The position numbers and the translations under genes were made by a program. Shown here piece after piece: positions 48,357 through 58,082 of a stretch of 64,000 bases of DNA. Under the pieces are notes generated by a model. The model made no database searches and was not told the DNA's origin. It saw only the letters and a program-made list of their open reading frames with translations. The stretch's first letter is position 1. The number at the start of each line of letters is the position of its first letter. Source of the DNA: Panaeolus papilionaceus (Eukaryota; Basidiomycota; Agaricomycetes; Agaricales); the NCBI GenBank assembly GCA_015501605.1, contig JADNRZ010000004.1, positions 1,674,001 to 1,738,000 on the forward strand, written 5' to 3'.

Positions 48357-50215
48357 GAGGCTTGTAGAGCAATAGATAGCTAGTAAAGCTGATCATATTA
48401 CAGGTAAAGTATGAGCGCTTATATACATCTTGGGTATCTAAATATAGTAGAGTATCTAAGTGCCTAAATATAGTCCTATGCTAAATATAAGTCCAGATAA
48501 GTAAGAACTTAGTAAGAAATTACTAAGTGATCAGTCAGTGGTGTGACTTGTAGTATTAATAGTCTGTGTCTAATAATATTGTAGAGATAGTAATATACTA
48601 CAATGATTACTTCTCAATGCTCCCCCTTGCTGAGTACAGCAGCTAGAGTGTGCTCAGCACCTAGCATCTTGTGAAAAGAAGACTAATCCTAGTTCACCCA
48701 AGAACTTGGAGAACTTGACACAATCAAGAACTTTTGTAAACATATCTGCAGGATTCTCAGCACCATTGATGAAAAAGGCATCAATTTTATTGTCCTCAAT
48801 GCACTGACAAATGTAATGATAACAAATGTCAATGTGCTTGGTGCGTTGTTCCTGAATGGGATTAGAGGTGATAAAAATTGAGCCTTGGTTATCTCCGCAA
48901 ACAGGGGTTTTCCTCTTGGTATAACTGATTTCGGAAAGGAGTGATTGCAGCCAGACAACCTGGCAGGCTCAGTCTGACAAAGCCATATACTCTGCTTCCA
49001 TAGAGGAGAGAGCAACTGTCTTTTGGGCTTGAGAAACCCAGCAGATGATACAGCTTGCCATTTCCATGAAGTATCCAGTCTGAGAACAGTGCTTAATGGT
49101 ATCAGCAGCCTAATCAGAATTGGTGTATGCTATAAGTCCAATCTTTGGATTTCCCTTGTACACAAGAGCATAGTTGGCTGTGCTGACTAAGTAGTGGCAG
49201 ATACTCTTGGCATGACGAAGGTGATCCTCAGAAGGATTAGCAGAAAACTGTGACAGCTTGATAACAGCATATGCGATATCAGGTCACATGCCAATCATAA
49301 GGTACAACAGTGATCCAATCACCATCTGGAATTCTCAACAAAGCTGGGGTGTGTAAGGGCACCTCAGACACACACAAGTCCTGGGGGAGATCCAAAGAGA
49401 AAGAGGTAAAGGATCAAACCCAGGTGAAACAGCTATTTAAGTGATGAGCTGGCATTGGCATCAGCCTTGATGCCAAACAATGCCTTTGGAAACAAACAAA
49501 GGGAAACACAAAGGAATGACTATGTAACAGTGGCAACAACTAAATACTGAATGAATGGCAACTAAAGGAGAGTGTAATATAATATCTATGAGTCCATGAT
49601 ATGTCCAGATAATGAGATAGAGCAAAGGAAATAGAGAAAGGAGAGACAGAGAGACAATAATAAGGAAAGGAATAGGAGGTAGCAGGAGATCCCCTGACAG
49701 GGTGTGGATTTCCCTGGATTAGGTACTGGTTGGTAACCCTTGGGAAGAGGAGTCTGGTAGAATTGGCATTAAGCCTGCTGAAGCACTGCAGTACTTTTTC
49801 AAGGTACATTGCTTGGTCAAGCATAATATTGCCATGCATACGCCTGATACACATACCTAAGAACTCCTTAGCTTCACCAAGATCTCAACACTTCCAGATC
49901 TTCATGAATTCAGTCTTTTTCTTCAGCACAAGTGCCAAATTAGGACTGATGAAGGGTCCATCATCAACATAGATAATGGCAATAACAATGTCTCCATTTT
50001 TTGCTTTGTGTATGAAAACACCAGCATTGGAAAGAGCACACTTGAAACCCAGCCCAGTCATAGACTTGTTGACCTGTTTCCACCACAAGTGTGAAGCTTG
50101 CTTCAGTCCGTATAAGGCTTGTCAGAGATGATATACCATGTGCTCTTGGCCAGGGAGTTTAAATCCCTCTGGCTGTTCCATATAAATCTCTTCATCAAGT
50201 TCGCCATAAAGGAGA
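48357..50215 (-). mobile_element. Degenerate Ty1/copia retrotransposon, 3' half
   Basis: Read on the minus strand, the piece near 50088-49860 has IYVDDGPFISPN (RT YVDD), KKTEFMKIWKC and a DLGEAKEFLGM-like motif, then QAMYLEKVLQCF. After an insertion comes the RNase H region, with SSMEAEYMALSD, VVWLQSLLSEISYTKRKTP, CGDNQGSIFI and the copia ending ENPADMFTKVLDCVKF. A purine-rich AAGGGGGAGCATTGAGAAG near 48620 looks like the polypurine tract, followed by the start of a 3' LTR (about 48620 down to 48357). Several in-frame stops make the element inactive. The 5' half (gag, protease, integrase) is not visible upstream of 50215. Confidence 0.8.
49337..49685. mobile_element. Insertion of about 350 bp within the copia RT/RNase H
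   Basis: The copia frame breaks after a GYQPVPNPG-like motif (49735-49690 minus) and resumes with QMVIGSLLYLMIG at about 49333. The intervening 350 bp has no copia similarity and no coding frame. It is probably a short nested element, but its ends and target duplication could not be fixed by eye. Confidence 0.5.
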
Positions 50216-50382
50216 ACACTTGTCAGTCCCCCCTGAGTACTCTAGGGACTCTCTGCTAAAAAACACAGCATCACCACCTAACACCCTCAACTACAACACC
50301 AACATACAAGGACAGTGCAAACAAACAAAAAAACAATGCAAAATTACATTGTATTACAAGAAATTTGTAATATATGTGCTGG

Positions 50383-50868
50383 AGTCACTGGAGTCCCTAG
50401 GGAGTCCCTAAGGACTCTCTGGACTCCCTAGGGACTTTTTGCAAATATTACCTAAATTTCATGTTTTGATAGGTTTCAGACAAATTCAAATATACAGACT
50501 TGCTAGGGAGTCCCTATGGACTCTGTGTAGCCTCCCTAGGGACTCCCTGGGACTCCAGCAGTAATACAAGGCAATTATGGGAAATACTGTGAGTACAATT
50601 GTCCATATATTGTAATGACTAATTATTATCTACATCAGAGTCATCTGCATTTGCATTATCCAATTTTCCTGGAGTCCCTGTGGAGTCCCTATGGAGTCTA
50701 TCAGAGTTCCTACAGAGTTCCTACAGAGTCCATAGGGACTCCCTAGGGACTCTGTATATGGATTTGTCTGAAACCTATCAAAATATCAAATTTAGGTAAT
50801 ATATGTAAAAAGTCCATAGGGAGTCCAGAGAGTTCTTAGGGAGTCCCTATGGTACTCCAGGGGGACTG
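50383..50868. mobile_element. Fold-back element made of GGGAGTCCCT arrays
   Basis: Left arm about 50383-50530 and right arm about 50717-50864 are imperfect reverse complements with constant register: paired positions sum to 101247 at both GGACTTTTT and GGTTTCAGACAAAT. Both arms contain more than a dozen copies in total of the small palindromic motif AGTCCCTAGGGACT or variants. The centre (about 50545-50700) is AT-rich and non-coding. This is a non-autonomous fold-back transposon or MITE-like structure. Confidence 0.75.
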
Positions 50869-50876
50869 AGAAGTTC

Positions 50877-52379
50877 AGCTTTCTGGAGACTCAGATCGAT
50901 GACACTTCTTTTTTCACATGTACTTCTCACAGGATTTTCACAGACAGGAGCAGCAGGTTTTTGTGAATTCTCCATTTTCCAGGAGCTCAAAGGTTTGCTC
51001 CATGACCTCCTGCTTTTTTTGCAGCTCTTACATGGTATATCTGCCATGATATTGATGTTTTTGCATGCTGGAGTGCTCAGAGATAAGTGGTTTGAGAACT
51101 TAGGTCTTTTCACAATGTTCTCATACTGCCATCATGAATTCATAACCACCATCACCTTTGATGGCTTTGATGGCTCATCATGGAGTTTTCTAGTTTCCAG
51201 AGAATATGTAGGGTGAATAGCATTTACTGTCAAGAACACATTTCAAATACCCTGTAAATTGCATGGATCTCTGCCTTGCAGAATTGCTGACAATGTGTAC
51301 TATGCCCAGAAATATAGGTGGTTTGAAAATTTATGACATGGCATGACATTGAAAAAGAAAGAGGAACATTGACATATTGTAACACACAAACAAATGTCAA
51401 ATGAAGACTAGCAAGTCCCTAATTCCAGATTGTCCAGTGGTTTGTCTGCTGGCCCAACTCAAATAAGAGTAGTTTCAGGCTGTTGGCTTGGACAGGGTTC
51501 ATCTTCAACATGTCTGTTAGCTCCTGGAACACACAGCTGCACAAAACTAGAATAAGATGGTGTGTACCAACATCATGAGCATTTCTATCAGATACTGATG
51601 GTCCTGTCTATTGTTGGGCTCACATCTTACTTTTGCTAGTCTGATGTTGAACCAATTGTCATTGCAGTGATAGGGCTGGGCTCCGACTCAGGAGAATTTA
51701 CGGATTATGGTTGAAGGAAGAGCACAATAGGAAGGTGGGAGGAAGTGCACGTGTCCATCTGTGGGAACAGTGTCAGTACAAAATACAGGACTGATAACGT
51801 TCAGCGAAACAGAAAAGAACATTTACTCACCTACCAACAGGTACAGGCACTACCACTCCTGCTAGTAACCTCACAAAGCCAAGCCCTCCCTGTCGAGAAT
51901 AGGGGAAACCACTTACCATAACAGGGTATCGAGCGCTTGAGACAACCTACATGTGATAACCGTAAGACCAGGATACAAGTTTCCCGAGGAAGGGGTCAGC
52001 TGAGTACCAAGAGCCAAGAGCTAGGTTGAGACCACTCAAAATGGGGCGGAAGTACCAGATTAAGATAAGACACAAGCAGGCCAAGGGAATGAACAGGAAG
52101 GAATAGGGGCAAAATAAACGATAAAAATTAGTATAAATAGGTAGAAAAGCAAGATGTAAGGACAGAGAATCCCCTGTAGAAACTACAGGTTGAATCTAGA
52201 GATATCCGTTTACAGCACAAAGCAAGAACTTAAAGTACAGAGAAAGTCGAGTGAACAGATTTAGCCAAGAAAGTCAATTCATTAAGTCAAGATCTCCATC
52301 AGACCTTAGCTGCTTCCGCGTTGGAGGACAATGAGAAAGAAACATTCTATTTCGGCTACAGATTACAGGAACAGACTAG
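50877..52379. other. Repeat-derived sequence without a clear gene
   Basis: Plus and minus frames near 50850-51216 overlap and lack motifs. From about 51650 to 52500 the sequence looks LTR-like, with a TATA-like AGTATAAATAGG at 52130 and a TGGTGTCAGTAAC at 52491 resembling a primer-binding region after a TG repeat. Ends could not be fixed. Confidence 0.35.
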
Positions 52380-52725
52380 ACTGCGCGTAACTAAGGAGTT
52401 CCCCATCGCCCCCACGAACTTGAACTCGGTCTCGGCATCGAACACAGAGATCCCCCGCTCTCGACAACCTGTCTCAAGTGTGTGTGTGTGTTGGTGTCAG
52501 TAACGAGCTCGTCAGCAGCCAATATGCATCACCATGCCAAACATCCATTCAGTGCCATCTGTGAGGCACCATGGTTGTGTAAGGGTTTGACTCCTCACAT
52601 CACTGTAATGCTGCACACCATTTGCCTGTGAGCTTCCTTGTAATAATATGATGAAAGTCCTACACATATGCTGCTATGGCTTCCACAATTGCTTGAGGGG
52701 CATGGTTCATTAAAGACTTGGGGTC

Positions 52726-54831
52726 TTGGCTTCTCTTGGCCTCCATGACAAGCACATGAAGATTATGCATAAACAGGACCTCTGCCGCAATATGAGTGGA
52801 CTGAAGCTGGCTCAGAATTGCTGTGCAAGATGTTTAATTCTGGACTGGAAAACCAGATTGATGCGCATAAAGAGAGGTTCACTCACAAGAAGCCAATTCT
52901 TGTTCTTTGATCATCATGCTGTAATCAACAGATCTGGTAAACAAAATTGCTGCCTTCCTGTCCTTGGTTTTGATAGGGAATCCACCAGATGGTGTGGAGG
53001 TGCCATCAAGTGTTCATTGAGATCAGATCTTCATCTCAGCAACTTGAATAAGCTGATGGGTTGGTTGGTACCTGTCTAGGAGGTCCAAAACTCCTGTGAA
53101 GACATTGTCAATAATAGTTCTGGCTGCAGCTTTGGACTAAAACAGCAGCAATTGATCAGCTTTTTAGAAGTAATAAATCTTGGAGTGGCACACCATTTGG
53201 GAATTGGAGAAGGCCAAAAGTCTCACATAACACTGGTATTTATGTATCATGACTCCTGCCTGACATCTAGTATTTGTCATAGGACGAACCAAATCCACAT
53301 TGATCATGACCCATGCTTTCCAGTCACTCATGGTGCTTGATAATAGGACTGACACCCCACATTTCCAGCTCTCTCATGACCACTTAGATGACTTGGAATC
53401 ATTCTTCTGGGTTCTCATTTGGATAACACAGTCTTATGAGATTCATGGAACAGGAAGCAATGTTGAGGTCTGCCATGTTCCACACAAGCTCTGATCAGAA
53501 TTCCTCATGAAGTTTGAATCTGCACTGACCATTGCTGCCTCCTACAAGCTTTTTTTGTGATATATGACGATACACGATGGTAAGAGTGAAGTTCAACTTA
53601 GTATATTATGTAACGGAATACCCCAATTTGGGGATTCTGGGGTGACTACCTAATACGGAAATACTGAATTACAACACACCCTCTCAAACCAGAATCTCCA
53701 ATCTAAAGTAGCTGTAAAACCAGGTAAACAAGGAGAAAAAATAAATGAGAATGCAAAAGAAAAATAAATCCAGGTCATTAAGGAAAGGATGATGCTTTGT
53801 GAAGGGGAAGAGGATGGCAAAGGAAATTAAGAAAGAAAACTACAGAACTAAAATGGCCAACATCTGCCAGAGCCATCAATAGATATCATAAGTCTACCAA
53901 ACTAATGATAAAAGAGAGATGGAATAAATCAAGACTTAACCAATCTTAGCTTTCCCCTCTATATCTTCTTCTTCATCTCAAATGCCTCCTCTAACCCTTT
54001 ACAAGCAAACATATCCTTCCATCAACTTCTCCAATAACACCCTCTGGTCCAACTTGAAGTAGTAGGTGTAGCCATCCAAGGACTTCCAGATAACATAGTG
54101 GTGGTGGTGCAGAATCAATGTTAATGATAGTGATAGTGGTGATGCCAGGAATAAGGACAGGGAATGAAATGAATAAGGAAATAAAGAAAGTGGTGGTGAA
54201 TTGAACTGCTTAGCTGGCAGCTAGCAAGAGCAAAGTGGTGGTTATACGAGGCTTCCAACCATATGTAGATAACAGTTATTTTGCTGATGTAATAATTGAC
54301 AGTGAAGCAGGTGGTGAGCAAGCAATGAAATATCCCCAGTGGATGTGCAAGCAGACACAGATTAATGTAGCTTGGGGCCCATAACCTTTTGTGATATACG
54401 ACGATACACAATGGTAAGAGTGAAGTTCAACTCAGTATATTATGTAACGGAATACCCCAATTTGGGGATTCTGGGGTGACTACCTAATACGGAAATACTG
54501 AATTACAACACTTTTTGTCTTGTTTGTGCCTGTCATCTATCCAGTGTCTGGCTGGGATTTAGCCATCTCAGAGCTGCTGTCCAACCTTTGTGAATTTTAT
54601 GAGCACAAAGCTTTTGGAAAGAGTTGCCTACAAAAGTCAATAAATGTTGCACTAGCTTGGAATGCTCCCAAGCTGGAACTTCCAGAATGGGTCAAAGCTG
54701 AGAGGCCTCTTGCTGCTTTGAAAGATTTGGATGAGTTGAAGCAGGATTATCAGACATTCCTTGGATATATTGACCAAGCAATCTCTGCTTCTCAAGAGAC
54801 CATTGACAAGGCCCATCAGGATTGATAGTCA
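52726..54831 (+). pseudogene. FunK1-like protein kinase, decayed, C-terminal part
   Basis: The diagnostic piece is HDHLDDLESFFWVLIWITQS at about 53370-53430. It matches the motif HDLESxFWVLxW of FunK1, a protein kinase family restricted to filamentous basidiomycete and related fungi. After an inserted repeat element the frame resumes FVPVIYPVSGWDLAISELL and continues with a helical C terminus (WAPKLELPEW-like) to 54826. Upstream (52726-53340) only broken frames exist, and the glycine-rich loop and HRD/DFG motifs are not recognisable. It is a pseudogene split by the TRIM-like element at 53556-54510. Confidence 0.6.
53556..54510. mobile_element. TRIM-like element with 121 bp terminal direct repeats
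   Basis: Direct repeats at 53556-53676 and 54390-54510 are both 121 bp and differ at about three positions. They start TGTGATATA and end GAATTACAACA, fitting the TG...CA rule of LTRs. The 713 bp interior has no retroelement coding sequence. The flanks are CTTTTT-type runs on both sides. Removing the element and one run rejoins the host kinase frame (YKLFVLFVPV), which confirms the borders. A terminal-repeat retrotransposon in miniature is the best description. Confidence 0.8.
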
Positions 54832-55081
54832 TATTCAGTTATGCATTTCCTTGACTCCATTCAAATGTCATGCTGCTCCTCTGTCCAACTCTATTTCATA
54901 GTTTTGTGTTGACTGTATACATTTATGATGCTATCAACAGTGATTCTACTGCCATCTTTGGTATTACTCTGCAAAAAGGACCAGAAAAACTTGCCCTAAA
55001 GCAACTTGTAGCATCAACAGTAATACTTACATTGTCAAAATAATTGATCTGCTTGCTTTTCTCTTCTGTCTAATTTTTTAA

Positions 55082-55690
55082 TTGCATGTGCTCATAATGC
55101 ATTGGAAGATGTTGCAAGCTGTTCCTGCTCTGTCCTGTTCTCAAGCCAAAGAAATTTGGGCACAGTCCACTGCTCTGATTAAGGATCTTTTGGCAGATGC
55201 TTCAATCAGCAACCAAACTGCAACAACAACTTGGGCAGGCAACACAACAATTATACCACATCTCAATGCACCTTCAAGTTCATCAGGATCCCTTCAGAGA
55301 GCCCAAAGTGTTAAGGAATCTGTTGGCTTAGAGCTCAATGGACATATATGATTGATGGACACTACTAGTCTGGGTGCCATGCTAGAGGCTGCAGCAACAG
55401 AAAATGACTGTAACAACTACCTCAGGCAAAATTCCTCCATTTACCATGAAACCCTTCATGCCTTTAATGCTGCCAGTTGTGAAAATGACATGTATGCACC
55501 TGCCACCAAACTCTTCCAGTTGATCCTCAACCACTTTGGTCTTGGCAAGGAGAGGACTGTCATCGACATACATGGTCACCATCTTCAACATATTGAGGTA
55601 CAAGATGACACACTTCCCATCAGGGCTGCTATGTTTCTGACAGAGGCTGTAGTAAAACCAAGAAGACTACAGGCAGTGTGTAAGTAACAA
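55082..55690 (+). pseudogene. N-terminal FunK1-like fragment
   Basis: Two adjacent plus frames, 55082-55351 and 55352-55687, are separated by a stop. The second contains ATENDCNNYLRQNSSIYH followed by CENDMYAPATKLFQLILNHF, resembling the N-terminal region of FunK1-type kinases (an ENEMYxPxxxLxN-like motif). No kinase core follows. It may belong with the C-terminal fragment upstream as a rearranged copy, or be a second truncated copy. Confidence 0.4.
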
Positions 55691-56017
55691 GACAATAATG
55701 AGTGTATAGGTATAATGGCTCACCTCAGTACATGTTAGACAGACTGAGGAAAGCCAGGATGAAACTGGAATCTCAAAGAGAGTGTGCTTGCATGCTTATG
55801 TAAGGGCATGATTTGTAAGTGAGATGAAAGAGTAAAGAACGACCACAATAAGTAAACTAATTGTCCATTGAGAAACTAATATAAACAACATTTGGACCAT
55901 CATGTCTCTACCATATTCATGAAAGGATGTTGATTTGGGTCTGGGGAGTGAAATATAAAGGCTGAGGTGAGTTGCCTGTGTTCACCATCCCAACTTTCCT
56001 TAGTCACTTGTTTTTAC

Positions 56018-56041
56018 TCTCTCTCTCTCTCTCTCTCTCTA
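56018..56041. repeat. CT microsatellite before a start codon
   Basis: About twelve CT dinucleotides directly precede AGCCATGG, the start of the next gene. Pyrimidine-rich leaders are usual in fungal promoters, but the uninterrupted repeat is likely to vary in length. Confidence 0.85.
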
Positions 56042-56044
56042 GCC

Positions 56045-57635
56045 ATGGTCAATCATTGGTCCAATGCTAATCCCATACAAGGATCAGCATTTCATGAGCT
56101 TGTAGTTCTTCCCACTTTCGCTCCAGAGCTTGCTCACCCATACCATGTCCCTGGTACCACTGAACATGCTGCTGCCAAGGCAGAGCACACCCCCTCTGGT
56201 ATGTCTATTTGACTCCCTTCATTATGTTCATGGCTTATATTTTGTCTATATGCTGTAGCTGCTGCTGATAACATGTCTGACTCTGCTGTTGATGAGTCCA
56301 TTGTTGAGGATCCTGGTATGTCATTCAAATAACTATTCTAACTGTACAAGAATTAACATGTTTCAGCTGATAACCAGGAGTTTTATGTTCTTGTAACTGT
56401 GGAGTGGACAGAGCACATCAAAACAGCTTGCAATTCTTGTCCAAAGTGCATGAATGAATTGAAGAATACCCCTGCTGTTGTTAAAATCCTCTCCATGACT
56501 TGCTCAGCATTCGTTACTGCAGCACTTGGTGCACATGGCCTCCAAGGTGCCTATGTGCCCAGGCCTCAAAGTGGTCCTGGTATGCAGGTCTCCTGGACTG
56601 GTTTCGTGTTCGTAATCTTTGACTCCTTCAAAATTAAGGTTCACTAATGCTTGTCCTTCATTTGCTTCTGGAGTTCCCAATGAGGCAGTCAGGGCCATCG
56701 CTGATCTCCTAGAATCGTTCAACATCAACCGTGATGGTGGCAGTGCTCTCACCTTGGTTGAATCTCAACCACCACCATCACTCCCACTTGTACCTCCTCC
56801 ATCTGCCCCAGTCTCTCCACCACCTCCAGTTCCAGAACCCCAGCCAGCTCGCCGCACTCTCCGATTGCAAACCAAACAAACACAGCTGCCTCCACCTCCC
56901 CCAACCCCCAAATCATCTCTACTGTCTCCACCTCCTCCGAGACCACCCACACTCCCTCTGCCTCCTCTCTCCACAAAGCAGTGTGCTGCACAATCGGCTT
57001 GTTCCCCCACCATCATCCACTCTGTCCTCAACACCCTCAAGGACGCTCAAATGGCCAACCTCTTCAACTTCTCCCTCCCCTTCACCTCTGCCCAACCACT
57101 TCCCCCCAATGTCAGCCAACCAGCCACTGCCCTCCACATCCCCACCAACTTCAGTAACCAGTTCAAGGTTACTAGCCCCGAGACCACTGTCCTCATCTCC
57201 GTAATCAAGACTCTCGAGGCTCAAGTCCACGCGCTAGCTGCGCAAAACCTCTCCCTTCAAGCCTCCAATCTCATGAACCAGCAGTGGATGAAGCGGTCGT
57301 GGATCGCACTGGAGCACAAGGAGAAGCAGGCAGAACGCAAGAAGAACAAGGAGGGGAATGAGGTGTTGAGGTTACCGAGGGGGGATGCCATACTTGTCAC
57401 ACGCGATGAGTTTTTCGAGGCGAAGGTGCAGCAGGAGAAGGAGAAGAAAGCCAGGTTGCAGGAGAAGGAGGACAATGCTGCAATGACGAAGTTGTGGGAG
57501 GAACAGAAGCTGAAGTGGGATGAGGAGGATGCAGAGCGGCAGAAGATGGTTGACAAGATTGTAGAGAAGCATGCAAGGCAGGTTGTGAAGTGGCAGGAGG
57601 CGAAGGATGCTGCCAGGAGCAAGGGGGTGAAGTAA
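56045..57635 (+). CDS. Protein with pogo-transposase-like C-terminal coiled-coil module
   Basis: Exons 56045-56198, 56259-56315, 56367-56579 and 56689-57635 join in phase (each intron after the first base of a Gly, Ala or Val codon) into 456 residues. The N-terminal part has ACNSCPKCMNELK, a CxxC pair. The middle is Pro-rich. The last 150 residues are a charged coiled coil (LEAQVHALAAQNLSLQASN, DAILVTRDEFFEAKVQQEKE, KWQEAKDAARSKGVK). This resembles the C-terminal region that follows the DDE domain in Agaricomycete pogo-type transposases. No catalytic domain is encoded here. After TAA 57633-57635 the frame stays open for 64 codons. It converges on a DDE transposase gene on the other strand. 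Confidence 0.6.
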
Positions 57636-57830
57636 ACAGGTCCCAAGAAGCCTGTGCGAGGACCCCTGCCTCCCAAGACTGCCAGGATGACCAAGAAGGC
57701 TTATATCAAAAGCCTGAATGTCTTCGGAGAAGAAGAGGAGGTTGAGGAGGTCGAGGAGGAGGGTAGTGAGGGTAGCGCAAGCAAGTGCACATCGAGCGCA
57801 TCGAGCGCATCAGAAGGGGAGAGTGATTGA
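57636..57830 (+). other. Open C-terminal extension after TAA
   Basis: Sixty-four in-frame codons start TGPKKPVRGPLPPK, which fits the expected end of the pogo-type C-terminal module. They finish with an acidic and Ser-rich tail before TGA 57828-57830. This suggests the TAA is a late nonsense mutation or is bypassed. Confidence 0.55.
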
Positions 57831-58052
57831 TGGCATCAATCACTCACCAGGTTTCAATTCACCTGGTGTATCACAGCATAGTGATTGCCATCAAACCGAC
57901 CCCCACCTCCTTTTTCTTCGTCCTGACCTCAGTGTGCCATGTTTTTCTTAGATTTTTTATATAGTCATTCTTACCATGTATGCTTTTGATATCCTTTTGT
58001 TTTTTTAAATGTATCTTCTCATGTTGTTCGAAAAATTTCAATATATTATTTT

Positions 58053-58081
58053 GGTGTATCACACGACGGTGGAACACTGTA
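58053..58081. repeat. TIR-like 29 bp repeat, copy 1
   Basis: GGTGTATCA, six variable bases, then GGTGGAACACTGTA. On the minus strand it starts TACAGTGTTCCACC, like Tc1/mariner/pogo termini with a TA flank. It matches 61312-61340 at 25 of 29 positions and in the same orientation. Confidence 0.75.
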
Positions 58082-58082
58082 G

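Noticed and set aside
52480..52500. TG dinucleotide run taken as an LTR end with a primer-binding site
   Set aside because: TGGTGTCAGTAAC is suggestive, but no matching second LTR or 5' boundary could be found, so no element was called.
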